Origin: Sipunculus nudus
Lineage: Eukaryota; Annelida; Sipuncula; Golfingiida; Sipunculidae
Direction of reading: 5' to 3'
Assembly (NCBI GenBank): GCA_026874595.1
Contig: CM049307.1
Coordinates: 30,787,079 to 30,851,078 of the forward strand
DNA length: 64,000 nucleotides
Positions 38,383-49,748 of the stretch are shown here, piece after piece. A program made the translations under genes and the position numbers. Under the pieces are notes generated by a model. The model made no database searches. It was not told the origin of the DNA and saw only the letters and a list, made by a program, of their open reading frames with translations. How positions within the stretch are numbered: the stretch's first letter is position 1; every line of letters begins with the position of its first letter.

Positions 38383-40854
38383 TCTGTGTAGTTTACTGTA
38401 TGGTTTGATCGTGAAAATAGAAACTTGCCAACCACTGAAAAGGTAAATATCTTGAAAATGTAACCCCATCAATATGGAACCAACCACAGTATCTAAGAAA
38501 AGAGCAGTTGCTTGCATCATCAAATTTTATGCAAAAATCAGTTACATGTCAAACATCAGATTTAGCTTTTTGTTGTGCCACTTGCATTGAATTACAATTT
38601 TTGGGTAACAAGCTAATTATAAATTTAACACACAACAACAGTGGTTTATTCAAACCTTGAGTTTTGTGCACTTGATCATGTATACTAAACAATGTAGTTC
38701 AGTAAGAAAATCACAAGGGTAGCTATCCTGATGCTGTTTTTTTTTTAAATCCCAGGAGTTGCTACGACTGCAAGCAGTACCACAAGCAGCCAGACTTCAA
38801 CTCCTGATGGTAATACGAGGAATGAGACAGGCAGCGTCGATAAAACCACTCCAGACACAAAACTTACTTTTCTAGCAGCTTCCACCATTTCAAGTGTGCT
38901 TCCCACACAAAGATCTACCCCTTTTCCTTCACATGCAAATGTGAACAAAACAAAAGATGACAACAAGACAAAGGATAGGAAAGATGTACCTTCTGACACA
39001 ACAGAAGCAACCAAGTTAACTACTCCAGTGGTAAATGATGCCTTGGTCTCTGGTACTGGTTCATTATTGCATGATCAAAATAAAACCATTACCACAGTGG
39101 CAACACCAGGTACTACAGTTACTGTTACATTAACTACAGCAAAATATGGTTCGACTTCACCAAATGTAACAACAAATGAGACAGTAATTTCTGTTAATAC
39201 CACTCAAGGTATTCACTCCACACCACCTGAGGTGTCCACTGAGGTGCCACAAACAAGCAGTGCTTTCAGCACCAGTCAGAGTATTGATATTACTACAAAT
39301 ATTGTTTCAGCCCCAACATCAATAAATCCCAGCACAGAAGTAAGTACTGCTAACACTACAGCTAACCCAGTTTCTACAATAGGTGGTTCTACAAGCCCTA
39401 GTACTGCAGAAACCCCTGTCGCTACAAACCCCAGCACTGCAGTAAACCCAGTTACTAGTGATGCAAGTTCCAGCACAGAAGAACAGATTACTACTCAGAG
39501 GTCATCTCCAAGTTCACATAGTTCTACAGGTCCTACTACAGTAGCAATCCCTACTGCAACCACAAAGCACCCTGGTGGGGGCTCTTCAGGGAGATCTGTT
39601 GCCATTGGGGTGATTGTTTCACTTGTGATCATTGCAGTCATCATCGCAGGAGTCTGTATTTACAGGAGGTAAGACATGTAGGACAGGAGTTTGTATAAGG
39701 TGAATTTACTTTGAATCATTCCCAGCAGTTAGTCTGCTAACATCCATTAACTTAACAGGCTTACATAAAATCTACAGAATCCGAAACATATTCTGTCAGA
39801 CTATTAACGGGTCGGCAGTGTTTAATTAACACCAAACACCAGTGAACCCTGAATGAGGATCCCCCTATGTTACTAAAAATAGAAATGGATGTTGACAAAT
39901 AAAGTTAACACTGTTATTCTGAAGTCTACATATGCAGCAAAAATTTGTACATTTTAAATTTAGTTTGTTACAGTAATTAAGGGTTCTGCTCAGTCAGATT
40001 TCACCAATTTGCATTACATAACATTATGTCCCGTCAACCATGAATGTAATTTATAGCTCATAAAACATATATTGATCATTTAATGACACACTGGGTGTGG
40101 CTCTGAAAAATAAAGACAATACCATTGATTCCAATGTTCTTATTTGTATCTGCCAAAACGAAGTTCGTTTCCAGAGAACTCCTCTGAGACTACTGCACGG
40201 ATTTTTCCAAAACTTACAATAATTATCAGGTCACATGTGAACTGGTGCCTTACTGTTTATCGACTACCCGTATTCTAGTTTAACTCTAGGTGGCTTTCTG
40301 AAATGCTTGACTAAAATGGCAGGTCTGTCCTTCATTTATTTGCCAACCTGTCCATTAACAGGGAACATTGGTAATTAAGGTAGCATCCCTGGCAAAATCC
40401 CCTTGCATAAAAATCAGCCAAAGTCATTAATATTATAGCCATGAAGTATATATCATTTTTACATAGTGTTATTTTCTTTCTGATAGTATTTGGATTTATA
40501 AATTTCACAAAAATTTAAATGGTTCATGATTTAAAGCAACCTGTAACAGCGAAAATCTTTTTAAGGAGCTAAGATCAAATTACATGACAATATCTCAAAA
40601 CTTTTTTATGGCTTTCCTCTACCATATTGCTTTCATGTTTAAAAGTGAATCTTAAAATTTGTTATTGGTAGAAATTTAAAAATTCAAGTGTCAGTTTGCT
40701 GCACAATTACTTCATTAATACATGTTTATATGGCTGGTATTGACATGGATTCTCTGACTTCAGGCGGTTGAAGAGGAGTCCCGGCTACTTGACTCTGGAT
40801 GACTTTGGTACCTTTCAAGGCCTGCAGAATCCTACATATGATGTTGACCTGTGA
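36549..40854 (+). CDS. Mucin-like type I membrane protein, 3 exons, 371 aa
   Basis: Exons 36549-36660, 38756-39668, 40764-40854; introns GT-AG, phases 1 and 2, total 1116 nt. Seen in order: signal peptide (about 1-25, hydrophobic LLLVLSILVV core); Ser/Thr/Pro-rich ectodomain (about 27-317) with many potential O-glycosylation sites and several N-X-S/T sequons, no Cys and no folded domain; one transmembrane helix (319-340); basic stop-transfer RR; a 30-residue tail with YLTL (350-353, YxxPhi) and NPTY (364-367, NPxY). Such tails usually direct clathrin-mediated uptake or bind PTB/SH2 adaptors. Two AATAAA signals (40986, 41005) follow the stop closely. An acceptor at 36515 suggests a 5'-UTR exon further upstream; an in-frame upstream ATG at 36453 would precede that acceptor and would spoil the signal peptide, so 36549 was chosen. 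No named family recognised; mucin-type ectodomains diverge too fast to assign orthology. Confidence 0.85.
37398..37554. repeat. 79-bp near-perfect tandem duplication
   Basis: Two adjacent copies starting CTGCATGCATTCTTGTGGTG at 37398 and 37477, in intron 1 of the mucin-like gene. Almost identical, hence recent. Confidence 0.9.
38343..38381. repeat. (TA)n tract
   Basis: About 39 bp of alternating TA in intron 1 of the mucin-like gene. Confidence 0.9.
40141..40278 (+). mobile_element. Internally deleted Helentron-like element, family E
   Basis: The first ~110 bp match the start of the complete element at 48859 (TATTTGTATC.GCCAAAAC, GAACTCCTCTGAGACTACTG, GTCACATGTGAACTGGTGCC). It then jumps to the same 3' end, CGACTACCCGTATTCTAG followed by TT. 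The core and left hairpin arm are missing. It sits in intron 2 of the mucin-like gene. Confidence 0.7.
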
Positions 40855-41040
40855 TGTGCCAATATACATAATTACTACAACAAATATGGTCAGTTATTTT
40901 TAATGTTGTTTTTAATTAAGTGAACTGCTTATTTAAAGTACTCCACACCTCTGCTTTAAGCTGTTTAAATCACGTATTGGTTAATAATAAACCAATCATA
41001 TAAGAATAAACAGATTAAAAAGTAATTAGGCCTCGCTTGA

Positions 41041-43440
41041 CAAGTGGTGCCCTATAGTGATCACCGTGGCAGTCCATGCATCCGTCCTACTGTCATTGAC
41101 ACTTTTTTTTGCACGCAATATCTCAACAACAACCAGCTTGATCTCAAATTCACAGGGATGATTGGTACCTATGAGGGCTCCAGATTTTTATGCCCCCGCC
41201 ACAAAGTGGCCGGGGCATATAGTTTTACCCATGACGGTATTCCGTCCTTCCGTCCTTCTGTCCTTCCGTCATTCCGAAATCAAAACAGTTGTACGGACTT
41301 TTTTTCGCAATGCCTGCAGATATTGGCCTGATTTTTGGTGTGTGGCTAGATATAGACCAGTTACAGATTGAGTTCGCGTTTCGTCCCGGTTGACCAACCT
41401 TTGACCGTTTTACGGCTCCTAAACTTAGAAAATTTCATGAAAAATAGAAATATTCATGACAAATTCACATGTACTGACTTTTTTTCGCAATGCCTGCAGA
41501 TATTGGCCTGATTTTTGGTGTATGTGCAGATATAGACCAGTTACAGATCGAGTTCGCGTTTCGTCCTGGTTGACCTACTTTTGACCGTTTTACGGCTCCT
41601 GAAAATAGAAAATTTCATGAAAAATATGAAATTTCATGACAAATACACATGTACAGACTTTTTTTCGCAGTGCCGGTTGACCTACTTTTGACCGTTTTAC
41701 GGCTCCTAAACTTAGAAATTTTCATGAAAAATAGAAATATTCAAGACAGATACACATGGACGGACTTTTTTTCACAATGCCTGCAGATATTGGCCTGATT
41801 TTTGGTGTGTGGGCAGATATAGACCAGTTACAGGTCAAGTTCACGTTTTGTTCCAGTTGACCTATTTTTGACCGTTTGACGGTGCTCTAACATAGAAAAT
41901 TTCATAAAAAGGTGCACATGTATGGACTTTTTTTCGCAGTACCTGCAGATACAGGCTTGATTTTTGGTGTGTAGGCAGATAATGACCAGTTACAGATAGA
42001 GTTCGCATTTCGTCCCGGTTGACCTACATTTGACCGTTTTTTAACGGCTCCTGAACATAGAAAATTTCATGAAAAATATGAAATTTCATGACAAATACAC
42101 ATGTACGGACTTTTTTTCGCAATGCCTGCAGATATTGGCCTGATTTTTGGTGTGTCGGCAGATATTGACCAGTTACAGATCGAGTTCGCATTTCGTCCCG
42201 GTTGACCTAATTTTGACTGTTTTACGGCTGCTGAACATAGAAAATTTCATGAAAAATAGAAATATTCATGACAGATACACTTGTACAGACTTTTCTTCAC
42301 AATACCTGCAGATATTGGCCTGATTACTGGTGTGTGGGCAGATAATGACCAGTTACAGATCAAGTTCACGTTTTGTCCCAGTTGACCTATTTTTGACCGT
42401 TTGACGGTGCTCTAACATCGAAAATTTCATAAAAAGGTGCACATGTATGGACTTTTTTTCGCAGTACCTGCAGATACAGGCTTGATTTTTGGTGTGTAGG
42501 CAGATAATGACCAGTTACAGATCGAGTTCTTGTTTTGTCTCAGTTGACCTACTTTTGACCATTTGACTCCTCCTGAACATAGAAAGTTTCATGAAAAATA
42601 TCAATTTTCATAACAAATGCATATGTACTGACTTTTATTCCTCAATGCCTGCAGATACCACCCTGATTTTTTTTGTGTGGGCAGATAATGACAGTTACAG
42701 ATCGAGTTTGCATTTCATCCCGGTTGACATACTTTTGATTGTTTTACAGCTCCTAAACATAGAAAATTTCATAAAAGACAGAAATTTTATGGAAAATGCA
42801 CATGTATGGACTTTTTTTCACAATGCCTGCATATACTGGCATGATTTTGGTGTGTTGCTTGATAATGACCCGTTACAGATCGAGTTTGCAGTTTGCCCTT
42901 GTTGACCTACTTTTGACCATACAACACCTCCTGAACTTAAAAAATTTCCAAATTTTCCAAATGTTTCTAATTTGCCCAAGGCGGGGGCATTCATGTCGTT
43001 CCGACACATCTAGTTTTTAATTACAGAGCTGTCGGAATTCCAATATGGCCATTACAGCATAATCAGTTATTTTTTGTCGCACGCAATATCTCGATAACAG
43101 CATGCTTGATCATTCTCAAATTCACAGGGATGATTAGTACCTATGAGGGCTCAAGACCTATCGAAATACAGAGCTGTCTGAATTCAAATCTTGCCACCAC
43201 TGCACAATTGGTGATTTTCTTTAGCTTGAACAAGAACATGCTTGATCTTTCTAAAATTCATAGGTATCATTGGTACATATATGGGCTCAAGACCTGTCGG
43301 AATTCAATTATGGCTGCCACAGCACAATCAGTGATTATGTTTCCCATCCAATGGGGGATAACATTTTGTTTGGTCTGTCATCTGTACTCTGTGTCATATC
43401 TTGTGAACAAGACTAAATTTTGAACACCTCAATTTTCATG
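41041..43440 (+). repeat. Older repeat element interrupted by a family A insertion
   Basis: The left part (41041-41182) starts GTGGTGCCCTATAGTGATCACC and ends ...CACAGGGATGATTGGTACCTATGAGGGCTC. The right part resumes after the insertion with related units near 43025-43150 and 43220-43300 (CGGAATTC.A..TGGC, CACAGGGATGATTAGTACC). Similar starts (GTGCCCTATGGTAATCACCCTG) occur at about 45150 and 57000. Confidence 0.5.
41190..43013 (+). mobile_element. Helentron-like tandem-core element, family A, complete copy 1
   Basis: Begins after a T5 tract with ATGCCCCCGCC (41190-41200), itself the left arm of a hairpin with GTGGCCGGGGC. Ends with the inverted counterpart GGCGGGGGCAT (42980-42990), a TGTCG-TTC-CGACA hairpin and CTAG (43010-43013) followed by T5. 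The core is ten units, each with GACTTTTTTTCGCAATGCCTGCAGATA and TTTTGACCGTTT.ACGG blocks, starting near 41292, 41470, 41652, 41758, 41920, 42102, 42281, 42443, 42625 and 42806. Spacing is 162-182 bp except one 106-bp deleted unit. No protein is encoded. Confidence 0.8.
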
Positions 43441-44400
43441 AAATTTTAAATCCAAATTGTTTTTACCAAAATCTCAGACAAGATAAGAAAAACAGGGACC
43501 TTGAAGGTCCATCAAGGTTAAATAGGCCGATAAAGAATTTTATGGTGAACCCGCATATTTTTTCCTCACATTTGAAACAATAATTGTTTAGATCAAGTTC
43601 TTTAAGGAGCTTGAAAATCTGGTGACCTTGATCTGGATATTCAAGGTCAAATCAGCCAGGATAGAAATTATTTTTAACACTATAGCTTTTGAACCAATCT
43701 ATATATTTTTATGAAATTCAACTTGTGAAATGTCTCTACCAATATCTCTGATAAGTTAAAAAACAAGGTCCTTGACTCTTATTATCAAGGTCAAATAGGC
43801 TAAATAAGAATTATTTGTGAACCCCAAAACTTTAGATGTAGCGCATATTTTTTCCTCAAATTTGAAACACTAATTGTTTTAATCAAGTCCCTAGAAGAGC
43901 TCGAAAACTGGTAACCTTGACCTGGATATTCAAGTTCAAATCAGCCAGAACAGAAAATATTTTTGAACACTATAACCTTTGAACCCACTTGTTTATTTTC
44001 ATGAAATTAAACTTGTTAAATGTCTCTACCAATAACTTGGACTAGTTAAAAATCCAGTGACCTTGACCTTTATCATCTAGGTCAAATTTGAGTGAAATAA
44101 AAATTTGTTGTTAACCCTTTAGCTTTTGAAGTATCACATATTTTTTCCTCAAATTTGAAACATTAATTGTCTTAATCAAGTTCCTTGAGGAACTTGGAAA
44201 ACTGGTGACCTTCACCTTAATCTTCAAGGTCAAATCAGCCAGAATAAAATATCAGATCAGTTTATAACCTGCTTACCTTGATCATCATACAAGGTCAAAT
44301 CTTTAGAAATCCAGGATTTAAGTTAAAACCAAACTTTTGAAGGGTACATTTTTTCCCTCAAAATTATGAAAGTGAGGCCTGTGGTGAGGGGATACATATT
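43441..44400 (+). repeat. Diverged tandem repeats with AAGGTCAAAT blocks
   Basis: About three units of ~260 bp, each with 'TTTTTCCTCA.ATTTGAAAC..TAATTGT', 'GGTGACCTTGA' and 'TCAAGGTCAAAT..GCC' (for example near 43555, 43850, 44145). Non-coding. Confidence 0.55.
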
Positions 44401-46100
44401 GTTTTTGTGTCACAAAAACCAGATCCTCCAGTTTTATATTGTGCGCAATATCTCAACAACAACATACTTAATCTTTCTCAAATTCACAGGGATGATTGTT
44501 GGTAATTATGAGGGCACCATCCCTGTCAAATTACACAGCCGCTGAAAATCCAATATGGAGGCCAGACCATAATCAGAGATTATGTATTGCAGACATTATT
44601 TCAGACATATCTTCTTTAATATAATTTGAACCAGAAGCATTTTTTTTCTTGCATATTTATAAAAACCTGTTTCTTTATGTCATATTTTGAAACTATAAAC
44701 TAAACTTTATACCTACATGTAAACTAGCCTGCCACTACCGGAAATGCATGGCCCTCTGAGGACCATTGTCAGACCACATCTGGTTAACCTTACAGTAATG
44801 GAGAATTGAGGAATTTCCACTGTGTGCCCAGAAATTGTCTTCGTTGAATAGACAGGCACTGAACTGAGGCTTCAAGGGTACCTTATCAGCACTGAACCCC
44901 TTGTCCAACTAACATTCATGTTTTGATGGCTTATCAGTCAAGCATTGTTTTTAAAGGGTGAAGGTATGATTATATTGTCCAGATCACCACAAGGTAGCAT
45001 CTGGAATTTTTCAAGACATAAATAACACCCTGATCAAGATTATATTTGTATGAATTCTTTTATGTAAACAAACACATGACAGACCCAGTTATATTTGACA
45101 TTATAATTTGACATTATAATACTTAATAGGGCCCCAATATAATAAACAGTGCCCTGTAGTAATCACACTGTCTGTCCATCCATCCTTCCACAAATTCATT
45201 TCTAGAGGATAACTCTATTTTGAATTAAAGATTTCAGACTTGACTTATATATGGCCCACCACCAAAAGAAGAACCCTTTTGATTTTGGGGTCATAAGGTC
45301 AAAGGTCAAAGATCTATATCTTTAAAAACATTGTGGACGCATTTTCAGCCAAACATATCATCCAAGACCTTCCATCTTACACATAAAGCTCATCTGCCAT
45401 TAGGAGAAGATCCCTGTCAATTTTGGGGGTCCAAATTTCAAAGTTCAAGGTCACATGAGCCATCTCTACATAAAATTTGTTTCTGAATGATAACTTCACT
45501 TTGAATTGACATATGTATTTCAAACTTGTCTTATTTATGGCCCACCAATAAATTAAGAACCCTGTAGATTTCGGGGTCATGAGGTCAAGGTCACAGGACC
45601 CTCATCTTTAAAAAGATTGTAAATGCATTTTAAGCCAAAGTTTCATCCCAGACCTTTCATCTTGCACATATATCTCACCTGCCAAAAGCGAAAGATCCCT
45701 GTTGTTTTTAGGCTCATAAAGTCACAGGTTAAGGTCACAGGAGCCATCTGTCTGTAGACATATTTGTTTGAGGATGATAACTCCAGTGTGAAGTGACATA
45801 TGGATTTTAAACTTGACATATATGGCCAAGCACTAATGCAAAAAAACTTTTTGCTTTTGGGATCATGAGGTCAAGGTCACAGGACACATCTTTAGTTTAA
45901 TATTATGATTGTGGTGGCACAGTAATTGTTAGGTAATCCAAAATCTGTCATCTTTCACTTTTGGATGACCTAACAATAGGGGAAAACTACATGGATGTTT
46001 ATATCACAAGTTCAAAGGTCAAGGTAACAGGGTCATCCTGCTGATTTATATGCTAACCATGCTTACAGTTCATTACATGCATCAGATGTAATTATGCCTC
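44401..46100 (+). repeat. AGGTCA-rich repeat, second locus
   Basis: From about 45150 (GTGCCCTGTAGTAATCACACTG, then CTGTCCATCC runs) the units resemble the 33730-35130 array: 'TTTTGGGGTCATAAGGTCAAAGGTCAA', 'TTCATCCCAGACCTTTCATCTTGCACATAT'. More diverged. 44401-45100 shows only remnants and nothing coding. Confidence 0.55.
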
Positions 46101-46608
46101 TGCTACTTAGGATTACCCAGCCCTACACCTTTATTTAGGATTAACACTGGTTCAAAGTTCCCTTCGTCTCTGCATCAGGTCCTTTATTATATTTTTAAGC
46201 ATCATTCAGCCCAAACCAGAAGTCAGTGGGCCCTTTGGGGGGCCCTTCCTGACCTGTCAGTATCTTGTTCATTCTGAAAATATCTTTCTTTAACTTGCAC
46301 ATAGATACTGGAGGAGTCCCCATCATATTGTCAGAGGAAGGAAAGCATTTTTTTCATGAACTGAATATGGAACATTATTCGTCAACTGATTTTGATTATT
46401 TGTTCCAAGAATAACAATTTTTGCAATATTACTGTCACTAACTATGAAACATACTAATTGAAAAAAATATACTATATAAGACACTGACGTGTACAGTAAC
46501 TGTAAGCTGTAGGACTAGGAGATCCACACATTACTAAAGCTATGTTGTGCTGGTGAGATATTATTTATGGTACTCTGATTGTTACTGATTGATATTTGTC
46601 TGTTACAG

Positions 46609-46774
46609 ACTGGTTACATACCTGACAAGGAGTGATCCCTCCAGCAAGAGGTCTGTGGAGTGTTCCTCTCTTGTCCTCCTCAGATCAACATTTATTGCTC
46701 AAGACAAGGATGCAAGCAATCAGAAGAAACATTTAATCCCGAGTTACGATTGCCAGACATTGTATAACAAGTAA
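46609..46774 (+). CDS. Candidate alternative terminal exon 1 (weak)
   Basis: A TGTTACAG acceptor at 46608 is followed by an open frame entering with one base, the same phase as the last exon of the mucin-like gene. Joined to residue 341 it would give a tail beginning RLVTYLTRSDPSSKR and ending YDCQTLYNK, TAA at 46772-46774. It is 5.8 kb past two polyadenylation signals, so its use is not demonstrated. May be chance. Confidence 0.25.
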
Positions 46775-46945
46775 ACATTTGCTCATGTTTATATTTACTC
46801 ACGACAAGGATCTGTCACTGGAGGATTAAATGGTTATAATAACATATATGTTTATTTGTAAAATAATTGTGTGTCATTTAGTGACTGTTGTTACCTTCTG
46901 ACTTAAAAAATATGCAGACTTCTTCTCTGGTCTGTGTAATTTCAG

Positions 46946-47159
46946 GCGTTATTTGGTCTCTTCTTCAGGTTCTGAGGTGCTGCGGCCCTTCAACTTTCCT
47001 ATAACTTACCTCATTTACTGCAAATTCATCTCCCAACAGGCAAGGATTTGGCAGCTACTTGCTACCAAGATGCCTGGCTTCAACAAGATCCAAGTGTGGC
47101 TCAGTCAAGCAAGAAATCTTGGTAGCATGCAGTCAGGTACTTGCTTGTTAAAAGATTAG
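46946..47159 (+). CDS. Candidate alternative terminal exon 2 (weak)
   Basis: A GTAATTTCAG acceptor at 46945 is followed by an open frame that also enters with one base: RRYLVSSSGSEVLRPFNF..., 71 residues to TAG at 47157-47159. Same phase as the two other tails. It contains a perfect 12-bp inverted repeat (47060-47071/47116-47127). Not homologous to anything recognised. Confidence 0.22.
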
Positions 47160-48858
47160 CAGAATGTCAGAATAAAAGTGTCTTTTCTGGTCCCCATATT
47201 TGTACTCCATCATAGGTGAAATGCCTTATTGAAAGGTCACTACAGAAGCTGGTCCTTTAGTGTTTGATTATCATGTAAACATAATCCTGGATGCCTCGAC
47301 ACATGGTAAAATAAGGTGTCAGCCCTTAAGAAAAGTGAAAAGCATGCATTATAGGGTTTGTATGATATATCATTTAATGGATCACTGCAGGACAGTGGAT
47401 ACAATCATTATAGACTCTTACTGGCATTAGTGTTATTATTGATACCTTGATGAGAATCAATACAACAATTAATGGCTCCCACAAGAATTGATATCAAAAT
47501 CATATAAAAGTTCATAAAGTAGAGTAACAAACCAAACCCCTATCGGATGTAAATTGCATGGAGAAAATTTGATAACAAAATATTTGCAGGTCTAACATGA
47601 AGCCTTTTTTGTTCGAATATCCAAAACAATTGTGTGATCCTTCAGTTGCTGGAATATTTTGCAACATTGCTGTCAGCACCAGTCATTTTCATGTGGATTA
47701 TAACTGTTGTAATGAAAAGTCAATTTTTTATTGATAATCTTGTGCCTATGATCATAGAAACATTACTGAGCATACTCAACCGAATAATGATAATCAGTTC
47801 CCAAATGCAAGCCAGTAATCAACATAAACATTTCATACATGAAGATAGTGGCCAATATGAAATCCAGAATATAAGAACACAAAGAGCCCTCATGAGAAAT
47901 TTCTCATACAAGTGCTCAAGGGAATTGCTCTTTTATATTTTTGCTTTTTGATTTTGCATGACTATTTATATACCGTATGTTGTTTAGTAGATGTTCCATT
48001 TTAGCCAGACTTATTTGATCTGGAAGAAACCATTATAACTTAAGTGCACTGCTCAGTCTAATGTATAAAGTAGAGTGACTCAGTGGTTTGTGAATCACTG
48101 GTATGTACAATTTCTAGTATTTTTTGTAAGTAATTCTTGTATATAGGAGAGTTGACCTACTTTTAGCTCATATACAGGAGGATTAATTATACAAACTGTT
48201 TATACAGATTTGTAATTATTCAAGAATGTATGATAAACAGTTATTGGATGTATTATGTGCCACAGCTTATGTACATAAAGCATGGGGACCTGATCATGTA
48301 GGAACTAGACAATGTTTGAGTTTTACTTTGAACAAAATATCTGCATTTTTCTGTACCACAGTGACAGTGCTAGCAGCATCCATCTTGCAAAGGACAGGGG
48401 CTTAAGAGTATGGATTAATTGGTATGTTTGTGTAGATAGGGCAAGAAAGCACCCATTCTGTTTAGGTACTGGGTTATGTTTTGCCCTCTTAGTTGATAAG
48501 AGTGGGATCATACATTATCATAAGCAATGTGTACATATATCATGACAAATGTAAAGTCCATAGATGACATTTTTTTATATTACACAACATTTACAAAGGA
48601 ACAAATATGGGTTTCCATTCTTTCAGGAATTTTGTAATGTTACCTAGACTTATAAGATGTAGAAAAATTCTGGAATGTCAAAATCTGTTATATATTAGGT
48701 ATGTATGATACAATAGTTCATGCATGTGGAAATGATTTGTCACACTTCTAATTAGGTTATACTTTTTGCTGTTTACAGTGATTGTATATTAAAGTAGTGG
48801 GGGTTCATTTAAAACAGGCAAACATCATCTAACATGCATTATGGGGCGTCTTGTGTAC
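47160..48858. other. Non-coding DNA
   Basis: No convincing exon. A 77-codon ORF at 48312-48545 preceded by an AG lacks any recognisable domain and is considered chance. Confidence 0.4.
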
Positions 48859-49748
48859 TATTTGTATCCGCCAAAACAAAGTTTTTGACCGAGTTCCGCT
48901 GCCGCCGCCGCGTTCGTTTCCGGAGAACTCCTCTGAGACTACTGGACGGATTTTTCCGAAACTTACACAAATTATTGGGTCACATGTGAACTGGTGCCTA
49001 ACCAAGTGACCTTGACCTCTAACCTTTCCTCTTTGCCCAGCGTCCGTTTGTACGTCTGTTTCCACACATTAACCCACATATCTCGGGAACCGTTTGACCG
49101 ATCAGGAAAAAAATTTTACACAAATGTAGCCCTGGGATAGCTTTATAACATACACAACAAAAGGTGCCGCCACCTGCAACCATGTTTGCACAGTGTCCAT
49201 CTGTTTGTCTGCCTTGGGTTAAAATCACTCATATCTCTGCAGTGATTTGACTAATTCACTTAAAATTCGGCATGCATATACATCCTGGATAGCTTTCTTG
49301 ATTTTATGACAGGTGGCGCCACCTACATTCACGTTAACGCTGCAGACATCCAAGCTCATATCTCGGGAACCGTTTGACCAATCAGGAAAAAATTTTACAC
49401 AAATGTAGCCCTTGGATAGCTTTATAACATGCACAAAAATGGTGGCGCCACCTGCAGCTGTTTTTGCACAGCGTCCATCTGTTTGTCTGGTGTGGGATAA
49501 AATCACTCATATCTCTGCAGTGTTTTGACTTTTCCACATGAAATTTTGCATATGTATACATCTTGTATAGTGTCTCGTTCAGATAACAGGTGGCGCCATC
49601 TACAATCATGTTTATTAGGCAGAGAGTCATTCTAATATGTAACATAGTAACTCTATATCCTCTTGCCACTCAATCCATGCCTCATTCACCCGTCCTTCTC
49701 AGATTTTGGCGGATACACGTAGTCGCTTGTCGACTACCCGTATTCTAG
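48859..49748 (+). mobile_element. Helentron-like non-autonomous element, family E, complete
   Basis: Subterminal inverted repeats are perfect over 13 bp: GTATCCGCCAAAA (48864-48876) and TTTTGGCGGATAC (49704-49716). A 7-bp stem GTAGTCG/CGACTAC with a 5-nt loop (49719-49737) is followed by CCGTATT and terminal CTAG (49745-49748), then TT. The core has about two and a half ~290-bp units with 'CATATCTCGGGAACCGTTTGACC', 'GGTGGCGCCACCTGCA' and 'CACTCATATCTCTGCAGTG' blocks. No ORF of transposase size. The plan is that of non-autonomous rolling-circle (Helentron/HINE) elements. Confidence 0.8.

Noticed and set aside
38745-39014. 89-codon minus-strand ORF with hydrophobic runs
   Set aside because: It is the antisense of the Ser/Thr-rich exon of the mucin-like gene; Thr/Ala codons read backwards give Val/Cys/Leu runs. 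No independent support.
41044-43423. Multiple plus-strand ORFs of 69-105 codons
   Set aside because: All read through family A tandem units and share repeated peptide strings; no protein domain.
49019-49669. Several 69-95 codon minus-strand ORFs
   Set aside because: They fall within the tandem core of the family E element and repeat the same peptide fragments; a by-product of the repeat.
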